A stretch of 64,000 bases of DNA from Enterococcus saigonensis (GCF_011397115.1 NZ_AP022822.1:2274001-2338000), one strand, 5' to 3'; positions 35,921 through 43,123 are shown, counted from the stretch's first letter. Notes: generated from the sequence alone by a model not told the origin. A program made the numbers and translations.

Positions 35921-36532
35921 ATGTCACGTTATACTGGACCATCATGGAAATTATCACGCCGTTTAGGTATCTCATTATCTGGCACTGGTAAAGAATTAGC
36001 TCGTCGTCCTTTCCCACCAGGTCAACACGGCCCTAATAGCCGCGGTAAAAAATCTGAATACGGCTTGCAATTAACTGAAAAACAAAAACTACGTCATATG
36101 TATGGCATGAACGAACGTCAATTCCGTAACTTATTCGTTAAAGCTGGTCGGATCAAAGAAGGTAAACTTGGTGTTAACTTCATGATCTTGTTAGAACAAC
36201 GTTTGGATAATGTTGTTTACCGCCTAGGTTTGGCTACTACTCGTCGTCAAGCACGTCAATTAGTTAACCATGGCCATATTACAGTTGACGGCAAACGCGT
36301 TGATATCCCTTCATACCACGTTGAAGTCGGACAAGTGATTGGTGTGCGCGAAAAATCTCAAAACAACGTTGCAATCCGTGCTGCTTTAGAAGCAACTATC
36401 GGACGCCCTGCTTTCGTTAGCTTTGATGATGAAAAATTAGAAGGTTCATTAACTCGTTTACCAGAACGTGAAGAAATGACACCTGATGTTGACGAATCAT
36501 TCGTCGTTGAATTCTACAACCAATTAATGTAA
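35921..36532 (+). CDS. rpsD: 30S ribosomal protein S4
   Basis: S4 binds 16S rRNA early in assembly of the small subunit. The 203-residue protein opens SRYTGPSWKLSRRLG, lacks the N-terminal zinc cysteines (the C-minus form), and has the S4 RNA-binding domain at about 93-155 (RLDNVVYRLGLATTRRQARQLVNHGHITVDGKRV). GGAGGAATTTTTAA precedes the ATG. As in other Firmicutes it stands apart from the main ribosomal clusters. Confidence 0.98.
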   Translation: MSRYTGPSWKLSRRLGISLSGTGKELARRPFPPGQHGPNSRGKKSEYGLQLTEKQKLRHMYGMNERQFRNLFVKAGRIKEGKLGVNFMILLEQRLDNVVYRLGLATTRRQARQLVNHGHITVDGKRVDIPSYHVEVGQVIGVREKSQNNVAIRAALEATIGRPAFVSFDDEKLEGSLTRLPEREEMTPDVDESFVVEFYNQLM

Positions 36533-36545
36533 TTTCGTCATACTT

Positions 36546-36585
36546 CACTCAAATTCCTGTATATCAGGAGTTTGAGTGTTTTTTT
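36546..36585 (+). terminator. rpsD terminator
   Basis: CACTCAAATTCCTG pairs with CAGGAGTTTGAGTG and is followed by seven T. Confidence 0.88.
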
Positions 36586-36613
36586 CTTTATTTTTAATAA
36601 TTATATGATTTGG

Positions 36614-36645
36614 CTAAAAAAAGCAGTCGTCATCAAACGACTGCT
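36614..36645 (-). terminator. Terminator of the anchored hypothetical protein gene
   Basis: AGCAGTCGT (36622-36630) and ACGACTGCT (36637-36645) form a 9-bp stem with an A run on the left that gives the minus-strand T tail. Confidence 0.8.
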
Positions 36646-36687
36646 AAATAACGTATAAGCAACCATACAAATCCATTGATACTAGTC

Positions 36688-37119
36688 TTACTCCATATTA
36701 CCAAAATAATATACTTGCCATTCCCCTTTATCCACACGTTTTAAATACCAACACCAATTTCGATAAAAAGTATTGGGACGCAAATTCTCATAACCATCTG
36801 GTCCCACGTATAAAGTGCTCGTTAGCAATAGATACTCCGTGTTAGGCGCAATTTCTTTTTCAGTTTTTAAGCGCGCATATTTTTGTAATTCCTCTTTATA
36901 CGCCAACGTGTCCAAGCGACAATTTTTAAATACTTGAGAAAAACCATCTTTTACCACTGTAGCTGCTAAACGAATTTCTGTTTTAGAGTAGCGTTTTGAG
37001 TTGGCAAAATCTTCTTTGACACTATCTGATTTTCCCGCTGGTTTATAAAAAGAAATTAAGAGTATTGCCACTGCTACGATCCCAAATAGGATTAGCATTT
37101 GTTTTTTTAACTGCTTCAT
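36688..37119 (-). CDS. Membrane-anchored hypothetical protein
   Basis: I do not recognise this 143-residue protein. Residues 1-6 are basic, 7-25 form one hydrophobic helix (MLILFGIVAVAILLISFY) that should anchor it, and the remainder is a soluble extracytoplasmic domain with a tryptophan/tyrosine-rich end (RNWCWYLKRVDKGEWQVYYFG). There is no lipobox cysteine after the helix. Two cysteines (CRLDTL and WCWY) could pair. It is divergent from bioY and convergent with rpsD. Confidence 0.65.
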   Translation of the reverse strand: MKQLKKQMLILFGIVAVAILLISFYKPAGKSDSVKEDFANSKRYSKTEIRLAATVVKDGFSQVFKNCRLDTLAYKEELQKYARLKTEKEIAPNTEYLLLTSTLYVGPDGYENLRPNTFYRNWCWYLKRVDKGEWQVYYFGNME

Positions 37120-37206
37120 AATTGCTCCTTTAATTCATTTTCAAATTGCATTTCTTTTCTATCATACAGGATTTCAAATTTTTTTCGTTAACTTTTAAAA
37201 AAATAC

Positions 37207-37247
37207 TTTACTTTTAGTTAACCACAAAATATAATTTTGTTAACCAT
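37207..37247 (+). promoter_or_regulatory. bioY promoter with BirA operator
   Basis: TTTACT (37207-37212) and TATAAT (37230-37235) have 17-base spacing. A BirA-type operator TAGTTAACC ... GTTAACCAT spans 37215-37247 and overlaps the -10 box, closely matching the layout of the Bacillus bio operator (two TTGTTAACC-like half-sites about 14 bases apart). Biotinyl-AMP-bound BirA would shut the gene. Confidence 0.78.
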
Positions 37248-37281
37248 TTGTAAATGGAGTTAACGAAAGTGAGTGAAAAAA

Positions 37282-37827
37282 ATGCGTATTTCTTTACGAG
37301 AACAATTATTAGCAGCAATTTTTGCCGGAATCATCTCTATTTTATCCCAAGTTACAATTCCTTTAGGTTTAATCCCATTGACTTTACAAACTTTTATTAT
37401 TGGATTAACTGTCACTATTTTAGGAACAAAAACAGGTACATGGGCGATCACTATCTATCTTCTCTTAGGTCTAATCGGAATTCCTGTCTTTGCTGGCGGT
37501 AGCGCTGGTTTTGGTGTACTTTTTGGACCAACTGGGGGTTTTTTAATCGGGTTTATCTTCAATGGTTTAGCAACTGGTGCTATTTTGGAAGCTACTCAAA
37601 AAAATTACTTGTGGGCAGTTATCGCTAATATCATAGGTGCCATGGTAACACTCGCTTTTGGCACAGCTTGGCTAAAATTTGGCACTGGCATGGAATTTTT
37701 AGCGGCATTAAAAACCGGCTTTATTCCTTTTATCATACCAGGCATCATCAAAGCTATAGCTTGCGGCCTTTTGGGTATCTTTATTTTACGTCGCTTGCCA
37801 CAACGTTACTTTGCCTCTACTAAGTAA
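37282..37827 (+). CDS. bioY: Biotin transporter BioY
   Basis: BioY is the membrane S component that binds biotin and works with an ECF module or alone. The 181-residue protein has six hydrophobic helices and the family motifs SQVTIPLGLIPLTLQTF and GLIGIPVFAGGSAGFGVLFGPTGGFLIGF. ATG 37282 is used with GAAAGTGAG upstream; a GTG at 37273 in the same frame is also possible. The BirA operator in its promoter supports the role. Confidence 0.94.
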   Translation: MRISLREQLLAAIFAGIISILSQVTIPLGLIPLTLQTFIIGLTVTILGTKTGTWAITIYLLLGLIGIPVFAGGSAGFGVLFGPTGGFLIGFIFNGLATGAILEATQKNYLWAVIANIIGAMVTLAFGTAWLKFGTGMEFLAALKTGFIPFIIPGIIKAIACGLLGIFILRRLPQRYFASTK

Positions 37828-37837
37828 TAGCAAATAG

Positions 37838-37875
37838 CAAAAAAATGCCGTGATTTTCATCACGGCATTTTTTTT
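37838..37875. terminator. bioY terminator
   Basis: AAAAAATGCCGTGAT and ATCACGGCATTTTTTT form a perfect stem with a 3-base loop. It is symmetric and can also end leftward transcription coming from the prophage junction. Confidence 0.9.
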
Positions 37876-37977
37876 ATTTTACAGCGTCTTTCACATTGAC
37901 ACCATTTGACCATATCCAGCTGAACACGAAAACCGATAAAATCAGGCTATTTTTAGGGGTACACAACAGTAGGCAGT
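37873..37977 (-). pseudogene. Possible 3' fragment of a coding sequence at the prophage junction
   Basis: On the minus strand an open frame of about 34 codons without a start ends in FSWIWSNGVNVKDAVK and a TAA that directly meets the bioY terminator. A stop so well placed next to a terminator suggests the tail of a gene converging with bioY that was cut or rebuilt by prophage insertion. The length is too short to be sure. Confidence 0.25.
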
Positions 37978-38004
37978 CCGATAATTTTTAGACTATATCG
38001 GACT
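37975..38004. repeat. Inverted repeat at the prophage left junction
   Basis: AGTCCGATA and TATCGGACT form a perfect 9-bp inverted repeat around 12 bases. No T run follows on either strand, so it is unlikely to be a terminator. It borders the tandem 11-bp repeats. Confidence 0.6.
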
Positions 38005-38005
38005 T

Positions 38006-38049
38006 ATTGCCCCTTTATTGCCCCTTTATTGCCCCTTTTTTGCCCCTTG
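38006..38049. repeat. Four tandem 11-bp repeats, candidate integrase arm-type sites (attachment region)
   Basis: ATTGCCCCTTT occurs three times without gaps (38006, 38017, 38028) and a fourth copy, TTTGCCCCTTG, follows at 38039. The array lies at the boundary between host DNA (bioY) and prophage genes. Tyrosine integrases bind short directly repeated arm sites next to the att core, so this is read as one arm of the attachment site. The core itself, probably within 37876-38005, cannot be fixed without the other end. Confidence 0.6.
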
Positions 38050-38076
38050 AAAATTCATTCTTAACAATCTGTTCGC

Positions 38077-38106
38077 TTTACAAAAACAAACATACGTTCG
38101 TATAAT
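38077..38106 (+). promoter_or_regulatory. SOS promoter: LexA box inside the uvrX promoter
   Basis: TTTACA (38077-38082) and TATAAT (38101-38106) are 18 bases apart. The spacer holds CAAACATACGTTCG (38087-38100), a close match to the Gram-positive LexA box CGAACATATGTTCG. Confidence 0.85.
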
Positions 38107-38129
38107 TAAAGCGAAGGAGTGTGGTGAAA

Positions 38130-39602
38130 ATGGAATTGAATTTTGATTATCGGTTAGAACCAACTAGGGATATCTTATTCATCGATGTTAAATCATTTTA
38201 CGCCACCGTTGAATGCAGCCAAAGAGGATTAGATCCGCTGTCTACGATGTTAGTAGTCATGAGCCAAGCGGATAATACCGGGAACGGCCTCATTCTAGCC
38301 TCGTCTCCTATCGCTAAAAAAGAACTTGGTATATCGAACGTCACAAGAGCAGATAATCTACCTGACCACCCCGACCTTATTAAAGTTCCGCCGCGTATGA
38401 ATTTGTATGTTAAAGAGAACATGAAATTAAACGATATCTTTAGAGAGTATGTCGCAGACGAAGATTTACTTGTTTACTCGATCGATGAATCCATTTTAGA
38501 TGTTACCCATTCTTTGAATTTGTTTTATCCCGATAAATCGGAATCACGATATATTAAACGCAGACGGTTAGCAGGACACATTCAAAAAGAAGTAAAAGAA
38601 AAACTAGGATTAATCGTATCAGTCGGAATTGGTGACAATCCTCTTCTTGCTAAACTGGCTCTCGACAATTATTCAAAACACGATGATAATTTCGTAGCGG
38701 AAATTCGTTATCAAGATGTTCCCTCTAAAGTGTGGACTATTGAGGATATCACTGACTTTTGGGGAATAGGCAGCCGAATGAAGCGGAATCTTTATAACAT
38801 GGGAATTGATTCTATTTACCAGCTCGCTCACTCTGATGTTTACAAGCTAAAGAAAAAGTTTGGTGTAATGGGGACGCAACTGTACTATCATGCGAATGGG
38901 ATTGATCGCACCATTCTATCGGAACCCGCCCCAGAGCCAAAAGAAAAATCGTATGGCAACAGTCAAGTGTTACCAAAAGATTATATCCGTCAAAATGAAA
39001 TTGAAATTGTGGTAAAAGAAATGGCAGAACAGGTTGCTGCTCGCATTAGAAGGCACGGCTGTTTAGCACAATGTGTGCACTTATATGTTGGAACGTCCAT
39101 GTCAGAATCTAGCAAAGGATTTTCGCATCAAATGAAAGTTCCGGCTACTGATAGCACAAAGGAATTAGTGCAGTATTGTCTTTCAATTTTCCGCAAATAC
39201 TACAAAGGACAGGTAATTCGCCATATAGGTGTCACCTACTCTAAATTAATCTACACAAGAGAGCGGCAGTTAAATCTTTTCGAAGAACCTGAACAGCAGA
39301 TAGCAGACGAACGATTAGATTTAGTTATTGACAAGATTCGAGCAAAGTATGGCTTTACGGCAATTATTCATGCAACAAGCAAATTAGACGGTGCCAGAAG
39401 TGTAGCTCGTGCAGGATTAGTTGGCGGCCATGATGGAGGCGGAAGTGCTGGCGGCGGAAGTGCTGGCGGCTTAGACGGGCTAGATGCAAAAATGTCTGAG
39501 AACAAAATCACGCTGCTACAAAATGATGAACTATCGAAGAAAGCGCGTTGGGAATTGCGTGACAACCAAAATAGTTGGCTAGAATTGGAGGAATTCAATT
39601 AA
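38130..39602 (+). CDS. uvrX: Y-family DNA polymerase (UvrX/ImpB-MucB-SamB type)
   Basis: This is a 490-residue translesion polymerase typical of Gram-positive prophages and plasmids. Visible are the catalytic start DILFIDVKSFYATVEC, the second metal site YSIDESILDV, the palm and thumb (SVGIGDNPLLAKLALDN, DFWGIGSRMKRNLYNMGI with a helix-hairpin-helix) and a little-finger domain to about 420. The beta-clamp motif may be QLNLFEEP at about 385. The C-terminal part has a glycine/serine repeat linker. ATG 38130 follows GAAGGAG. It is driven by an SOS promoter and is the first gene inside the prophage end. Confidence 0.92.
   Translation: MELNFDYRLEPTRDILFIDVKSFYATVECSQRGLDPLSTMLVVMSQADNTGNGLILASSPIAKKELGISNVTRADNLPDHPDLIKVPPRMNLYVKENMKLNDIFREYVADEDLLVYSIDESILDVTHSLNLFYPDKSESRYIKRRRLAGHIQKEVKEKLGLIVSVGIGDNPLLAKLALDNYSKHDDNFVAEIRYQDVPSKVWTIEDITDFWGIGSRMKRNLYNMGIDSIYQLAHSDVYKLKKKFGVMGTQLYYHANGIDRTILSEPAPEPKEKSYGNSQVLPKDYIRQNEIEIVVKEMAEQVAARIRRHGCLAQCVHLYVGTSMSESSKGFSHQMKVPATDSTKELVQYCLSIFRKYYKGQVIRHIGVTYSKLIYTRERQLNLFEEPEQQIADERLDLVIDKIRAKYGFTAIIHATSKLDGARSVARAGLVGGHDGGGSAGGGSAGGLDGLDAKMSENKITLLQNDELSKKARWELRDNQNSWLELEEFN
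39438..39468 (+). repeat. 15-bp tandem repeat in uvrX
   Basis: GGCGGAAGTGCTGGC occurs twice in a row and codes for GGSAGGGSAGG in the linker near the C-terminus of the polymerase. The local GC content is far above that of the rest of the gene. Confidence 0.75.
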
Positions 39603-39684
39603 ACAGTCCTATAAACGATAAATATAATAGTAGAAAATAATTATCCTCCCCTTTTGCGTATTTGATCGTGAAGGGGGAATTTTT

Positions 39685-39879
39685 ATGTATTTTGAAAATG
39701 AATTTGGCTATGTTAAATTAGAAGGTCACTATGTACGCTCAGTAGTATATGACACTTGCGAACAGATTGTAAAAATCAATCATGACAACCCGCCAGATGC
39801 CGTTCGAAAATTTGCGAATGACTACTATCTCTATTTTGTCAACGAGTTAAAGTTTTTGGAAACTATTGCTAAAAGTTAG
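39685..39879 (+). CDS. Small hypothetical prophage protein
   Basis: I do not recognise this 64-residue protein (MYFENEFGYVKLEGHYVRSV ... ANDYYLYFVNELKFLETI). It is acidic and aromatic with no membrane helix. A strong ribosome site (GAAGGGGGAATTTTT) supports it. It follows uvrX by about 80 bases on the same strand and is followed by a bidirectional terminator. Confidence 0.65.
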   Translation: MYFENEFGYVKLEGHYVRSVVYDTCEQIVKINHDNPPDAVRKFANDYYLYFVNELKFLETIAKS

Positions 39880-39886
39880 TTGCACT

Positions 39887-39916
39887 AAAAAAGAGCCTTA
39901 TTTTTGGCTCTTTTTT
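39887..39916. terminator. Bidirectional terminator
   Basis: AAAAAAGAGCC and GGCTCTTTTTT form the stem. It lies between two converging genes and overlaps the last codons of the AP2-like gene. Confidence 0.88.
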
Positions 39917-40353
39917 GGTAAGTATAATTCTTCTAGCTGTTTGCGATAATTTTTAGCATCTTCAATAGTATCAAATCCTTTTTTACGATATGTAGTACCA
40001 TTAATGACTATCTTAGCTTCATACTTAGTTCCGCCATTTTTTAGTAAATATTTCGAAACTCCTTTAGCTCCAGTTGAGTTGAACGGCATAGCTTTATCGT
40101 TTTGAAAGCGGAATAACTCCACTCCGTTTACTTTTTGAGCTTCTCTTGCTTTGTTACGCTTCATAGTTGGATCGTGACGTAGGCATCCGCAACTTACGGC
40201 ATCTCCAGAAATTAGCATTGATGTCCTGTAGATAGCTACATTGCCACAATCACAGACACATTCCCACATCTGCCCTTGCTTCGTAACATTACCTTTCATC
40301 TTAACGACTAACTTTCCAAATCTCTTATCAATTAAATTATATTTTTTCGGCAT
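39898..40353 (-). CDS. Zinc-ribbon and AP2-like DNA-binding protein
   Basis: The 151-residue protein begins with the NLIDKRFGKLVV motif found in phage HNH/AP2 proteins, then a four-cysteine zinc site (CVCDCG ... SCGCL) at about 33-60, and ends with an AP2-like domain at about 95-140 (KGVSKYLLKNGGTKYEAKIVINGTTYRKKGFDTIEDA). There is no HNH catalytic motif between them, so it looks like a DNA-binding relative of homing endonucleases. It has a GTAGGTGAG ribosome site. Its role in the prophage is unknown. Confidence 0.75.
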   Translation of the reverse strand: MPKKYNLIDKRFGKLVVKMKGNVTKQGQMWECVCDCGNVAIYRTSMLISGDAVSCGCLRHDPTMKRNKAREAQKVNGVELFRFQNDKAMPFNSTGAKGVSKYLLKNGGTKYEAKIVINGTTYRKKGFDTIEDAKNYRKQLEELYLPKKSQK

Positions 40354-40361
40354 AAACTCAC

Positions 40362-40847
40362 CTACATTCCAAGCGATTTTGCATATTCACTTAGCATATA
40401 AGCATTCTTAACAATCATCTTTGAGACATCTGACGTTCCGTTTTTTAAATTTCCAATCGCCATACGGCTGATACCAGTATTTTTTTCAATTTGATATGCC
40501 GAAATGTCAGAGTTTAGTAGTTTTAAAACTTTTTGAAAGTCAATAATGCCAAAATTTAACATCTGCTGTGTCTCTAAAAAATCTTCAATGGATTTATGCG
40601 CAGCTTTCAATTCTTTCTTTGCTTCTACGGTATCAGATTCGAATTTGATCTTCCCACTATCGGTAGCATATCCTGGTGAATTTTTTAGTCCTGATATTGT
40701 CTGAACTCTGTCATGAGCCAAAGTGTATTTTTTTATTAATTCATTTGAGACGTTTGCTCGCTTCAAATTAGACGGACTAACCTTACCACTGATTGATTCA
40801 TGCTTACCTGACGCTGTTAAATAGTCATATTCTTTATTCAAAATCAT
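40362..40847 (-). CDS. Prophage protein with C-terminal helix-turn-helix
   Basis: The 161-residue protein is not recognised as a whole. Residues 1-100 are charged and helical. Residues 115-150 look like a Cro/CI-type HTH (ISAYQIEKNTGISRMAIGNLKNGTSDVS). GGAGGAAAAATC precedes the ATG. It lies 16 bases after the next upstream gene on the minus strand, so 41444 to 39898 is likely one transcript of accessory prophage genes. Confidence 0.6.
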   Translation of the reverse strand: MILNKEYDYLTASGKHESISGKVSPSNLKRANVSNELIKKYTLAHDRVQTISGLKNSPGYATDSGKIKFESDTVEAKKELKAAHKSIEDFLETQQMLNFGIIDFQKVLKLLNSDISAYQIEKNTGISRMAIGNLKNGTSDVSKMIVKNAYMLSEYAKSLGM

Positions 40848-40863
40848 GATTTTTCCTCCTAAC

Positions 40864-41046
40864 CTAATAATTGTTAATCATGTACTCAAAAGCTTCATTA
40901 AAAGAATCGTAGATGCCATTTTGACTTTCGTCATCGATAATAATTTCATACCAAATATTTTTAGCGTTAGGCGTTCTGACTAACACTATCTCATACGAAC
41001 CTTCTGAATATTGGGTGACATAAATAGTTTTATCAACAGCAATCAT
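40864..41046 (-). CDS. Small hypothetical prophage protein
   Basis: This 60-residue protein is not recognised (MIAVDKTIYVTQYSEGSYEI ... GIYDSFNEAFEYMINNY). It seems to be a small beta-rich fold with a helical end. ATG 41046 is used because AAGGAGG is 9 bases upstream; a GTG at 41067 would include that site. It starts 18 bases after the upstream gene's stop. Confidence 0.6.
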   Translation of the reverse strand: MIAVDKTIYVTQYSEGSYEIVLVRTPNAKNIWYEIIIDDESQNGIYDSFNEAFEYMINNY

Positions 41047-41063
41047 TTCTCTACTCCTCCTTT

Positions 41064-41444
41064 TCACGCTACCAATACGCTCTTAGGGAACCATTTTTTG
41101 CTTTCGCCGTACGCTGTGTTAAATGTTAATAAAACAGCTTTTTCAGTTTCCTTTCGCACCTGAACGTCATTCATCATTTTAACTGCTAACTTGCCTTGTG
41201 CTTCACGTTGAGCTTTGCGGCCAACCCCGTATTCTTTTGCAGCAAACCAAATTTTCACGCCCTTGAATTGTGTGTTGCTTGATCCGAATGCAACCGCATC
41301 TTCTGGGACAGCTTGCTTTGCGACTTGGTAAGCACGTTGCAAGAATTTAGAAAAATGAGCTAAATAAGAACCTTCTGCGCGATTGTCTTCAAAAGCTTTC
41401 TTCGTCCAAGTGTGTGCTAATTTAAAAATTTCTGATTTGGTCAT
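41064..41444 (-). CDS. Hypothetical prophage protein with KSEIFKLAH-type domain
   Basis: The 126-residue protein begins TKSEIFKLAHTWTKKAFEDN, a short helical motif seen at the start of several phage and mobile-element proteins of unknown function. The rest is helical and basic, ending ESKKWFPKSVLVA. GAAAGGATTG precedes the ATG at 41444; a start at 41498 would lie in the promoter region. Its leader shares a 14-base identity with the leader of the gene at 62977. Confidence 0.6.
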   Translation of the reverse strand: MTKSEIFKLAHTWTKKAFEDNRAEGSYLAHFSKFLQRAYQVAKQAVPEDAVAFGSSNTQFKGVKIWFAAKEYGVGRKAQREAQGKLAVKMMNDVQVRKETEKAVLLTFNTAYGESKKWFPKSVLVA

Positions 41445-41488
41445 TTTAATCAATCCTTTCTTTGTGCTTCCCTCATCTACATATATAT

Positions 41489-41517
41489 AGTATAGCACGG
41501 TTTACTATTATAGTAAA
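41489..41517 (-). promoter_or_regulatory. Promoter with overlapping palindromic operator
   Basis: On the minus strand TTTACT (41517-41512) and TATACT (41494-41489) have 17-base spacing. The perfect 17-base palindrome TTTACTATTATAGTAAA (41501-41517) covers the -35 box and could be a repressor site. Confidence 0.7.
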
Positions 41518-41548
41518 GCGAAATATACTATGAATGTAAAAAAAGAGC

Positions 41549-41583
41549 AAAAAAATAGCCCGACCTCAATTAAGAAGTCGGGG
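41549..41583 (-). terminator. Terminator of the prophage late operon
   Basis: CCCGACCTC and GAAGTCGGG form the stem directly after the endolysin stop, with an A run to the left giving the minus-strand T tail. Confidence 0.8.
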
Positions 41584-41590
41584 TTTGATT

Positions 41591-42529
41591 CTATTTAAAT
41601 GTTCCCCATGCAGCCTTGCCAACTGGTCGTACAGGAATATAGCGTTTATCAGTTGTGTAAATCCATGTGTATCCTTCCGCTACTTTCCACCCAAGATATT
41701 TAACTGATTGACCTGGGAACAGAGCTGCTGCTGTAGGAGAAGAAAGACTTGGTTTATTTTTGCGAGTAGTGATAGGCGCATTACCATTCACAAAGGTTAA
41801 TTCTTCTTTTGTGAAGCCAGCAGGTAGACTTGGTTTAGACCCTACATTGTTAGCGCCATAACCGCCTTCAATATCTTGGGATAAAATCCAGCCTAAAACT
41901 GTGCCTTTATTAGTAATTAAATACTCTTGGTTAGAGTAAGAGTAAGAAATAGGGCGTTGCTGCTTAACTTCAAAAGTACCGCCTTTTACAAAGCTTGCAA
42001 TTTTTGCACTCTTACTTGAAGGAGACCAGTTAGTTGCATGATTTAGCACTTTCACTTTTTTAGCTGAAGGTGTTGATGGTGAAGTGCTACCATTTTGTCG
42101 GTATACATACCACCCCATGCTGTAAGGACAAGTAGTGGCTTCATTGTCAACATAAACCCCGTTTGCACTAGCAGACTTCCATGTACAATGAATGATCTGT
42201 GTATTGCTAATGAAAATAACTACGTGGCCTGCTGCTCCGCCAGATGCGCCTTTTAGTCCAAAGATTACAATATCTCCACGCTTTGCAGTCCATTCTTTAT
42301 TAGTTGCAATACATTTAAAGCCATTCTTTTCCAGCCAACTGTGCATACTGTCAGTATTCAATACCCAGCCTGCATCTGTAGCGCCACCTTTTCTAAGTGA
42401 AGCATAGACAGTTCCAGAACAATCTCCTGTGCCATCAGTACCTGTACGGCTGCCATTCATGGAGTACCTGATACCTTTTGCTTTGAGCGATTCCATATGT
42501 TTAATTGCAGTTTCCATATTCACAGACAT
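41591..42529 (-). CDS. Endolysin: peptidoglycan amidohydrolase (Amidase_5/NlpC-P60-like) with SH3-type wall-binding domains
   Basis: The 312-residue protein cuts the cell wall at the end of the lytic cycle. Residues 1-150 form a cysteine peptidase-like catalytic domain with GDCSGTVYASLRKGG (nucleophile Cys) and GHVVIF with the partner histidine. A serine/proline linker (NGSTSPSTPSAKK) leads to two SH3-like repeats at about 160-225 and 235-312 (SKSAKIASFVKGGTFEV and TAAALFPGQSVKYLGW) that should bind the wall. There is no signal peptide, so release depends on the holins next door. GGGAGGTAATTAATT precedes the ATG. Confidence 0.88.
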   Translation of the reverse strand: MSVNMETAIKHMESLKAKGIRYSMNGSRTGTDGTGDCSGTVYASLRKGGATDAGWVLNTDSMHSWLEKNGFKCIATNKEWTAKRGDIVIFGLKGASGGAAGHVVIFISNTQIIHCTWKSASANGVYVDNEATTCPYSMGWYVYRQNGSTSPSTPSAKKVKVLNHATNWSPSSKSAKIASFVKGGTFEVKQQRPISYSYSNQEYLITNKGTVLGWILSQDIEGGYGANNVGSKPSLPAGFTKEELTFVNGNAPITTRKNKPSLSSPTAAALFPGQSVKYLGWKVAEGYTWIYTTDKRYIPVRPVGKAAWGTFK

Positions 42530-42531
42530 AA

Positions 42532-42837
42532 TTAATTACCTCCCAAATAATCCTGCTTAGCAGCTTCAATCAATTTGTCGATTTCTTCAAATTCAAAAGG
42601 AATTTTTTCTTTTTTAAATGCATCAATCAATTGTGATTTAACAAGTTCACGATCAAATTTACCATTTAACGAACTAATAAAAATCTCTGCGTAGCTACGC
42701 TTGATAGCTAACTCATTTTTCAATCGCTCAATACGAAATGATTTTAGACATTGGTAAATGGCAATAATTAACGCAATCAACGTTATGGCAAAAAGCGACA
42801 AAATTACAACATTTAAAAAACCGTTAAAAAGCTGCAT
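42532..42837 (-). CDS. Phage holin, LLH family
   Basis: The 101-residue protein has one N-terminal hydrophobic helix (LFNGFLNVVILSLFAITLIALIIAIYQCL) and a charged helical tail with a FKKEKIPFEFEEIDKLIEAAKQ region that fits the LLH holin family. ATG 42837 follows AAAGGATGGTG; the stop of the upstream holin gene is 1 base before it. It sits directly before the endolysin. Confidence 0.75.
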   Translation of the reverse strand: MQLFNGFLNVVILSLFAITLIALIIAIYQCLKSFRIERLKNELAIKRSYAEIFISSLNGKFDRELVKSQLIDAFKKEKIPFEFEEIDKLIEAAKQDYLGGN

Positions 42838-42838
42838 A

Positions 42839-43111
42839 TTAGTCACCATCCTTTTGCTGACTACCACTCAACCCTTCTAAAAATCGCGTGAAGGCTTGAT
42901 GAAGACCTGTTGAAGCTAATCCACTGACAGCGCCAGCAATTGCTACCTCGACACTAAAACCATTTAGACTAACTGCAATTAAAGCCCCTAAGACTGCTAA
43001 AATTGTTGGAATGTAATCATTGATCTGCAAGCTTTCAATACTTTTGATACAGTAACCTACTACTAAACATCCAGCCATAACAGCTGGCACTAAATATTGA
43101 CTAAAATCCAT
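42839..43111 (-). CDS. Phage holin family membrane protein (Hol44-like)
   Basis: The 90-residue protein has two or three hydrophobic segments (YLVPAVMAGCLVVGYCIK, YIPTILAVLGALIAVSLNG and VEVAIAGAVSGLASTGLHQAF) and a charged tail. The SGLASTGLHQ stretch is typical of Hol44-like holins. It should form the membrane holes that let the endolysin out. GGAGGAAAGTAGT precedes the ATG. Confidence 0.8.
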   Translation of the reverse strand: MDFSQYLVPAVMAGCLVVGYCIKSIESLQINDYIPTILAVLGALIAVSLNGFSVEVAIAGAVSGLASTGLHQAFTRFLEGLSGSQQKDGD

Positions 43112-43123
43112 ACTACTTTCCTC

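Noticed and set aside
37975..38004. Rho-independent terminator at the prophage junction
   Set aside because: The hairpin has no T run on either strand, so it is listed as an inverted repeat in the att region instead.
38006..38049. CRISPR-like array
   Set aside because: The 11-bp units are contiguous with no spacers and no cas genes are near.
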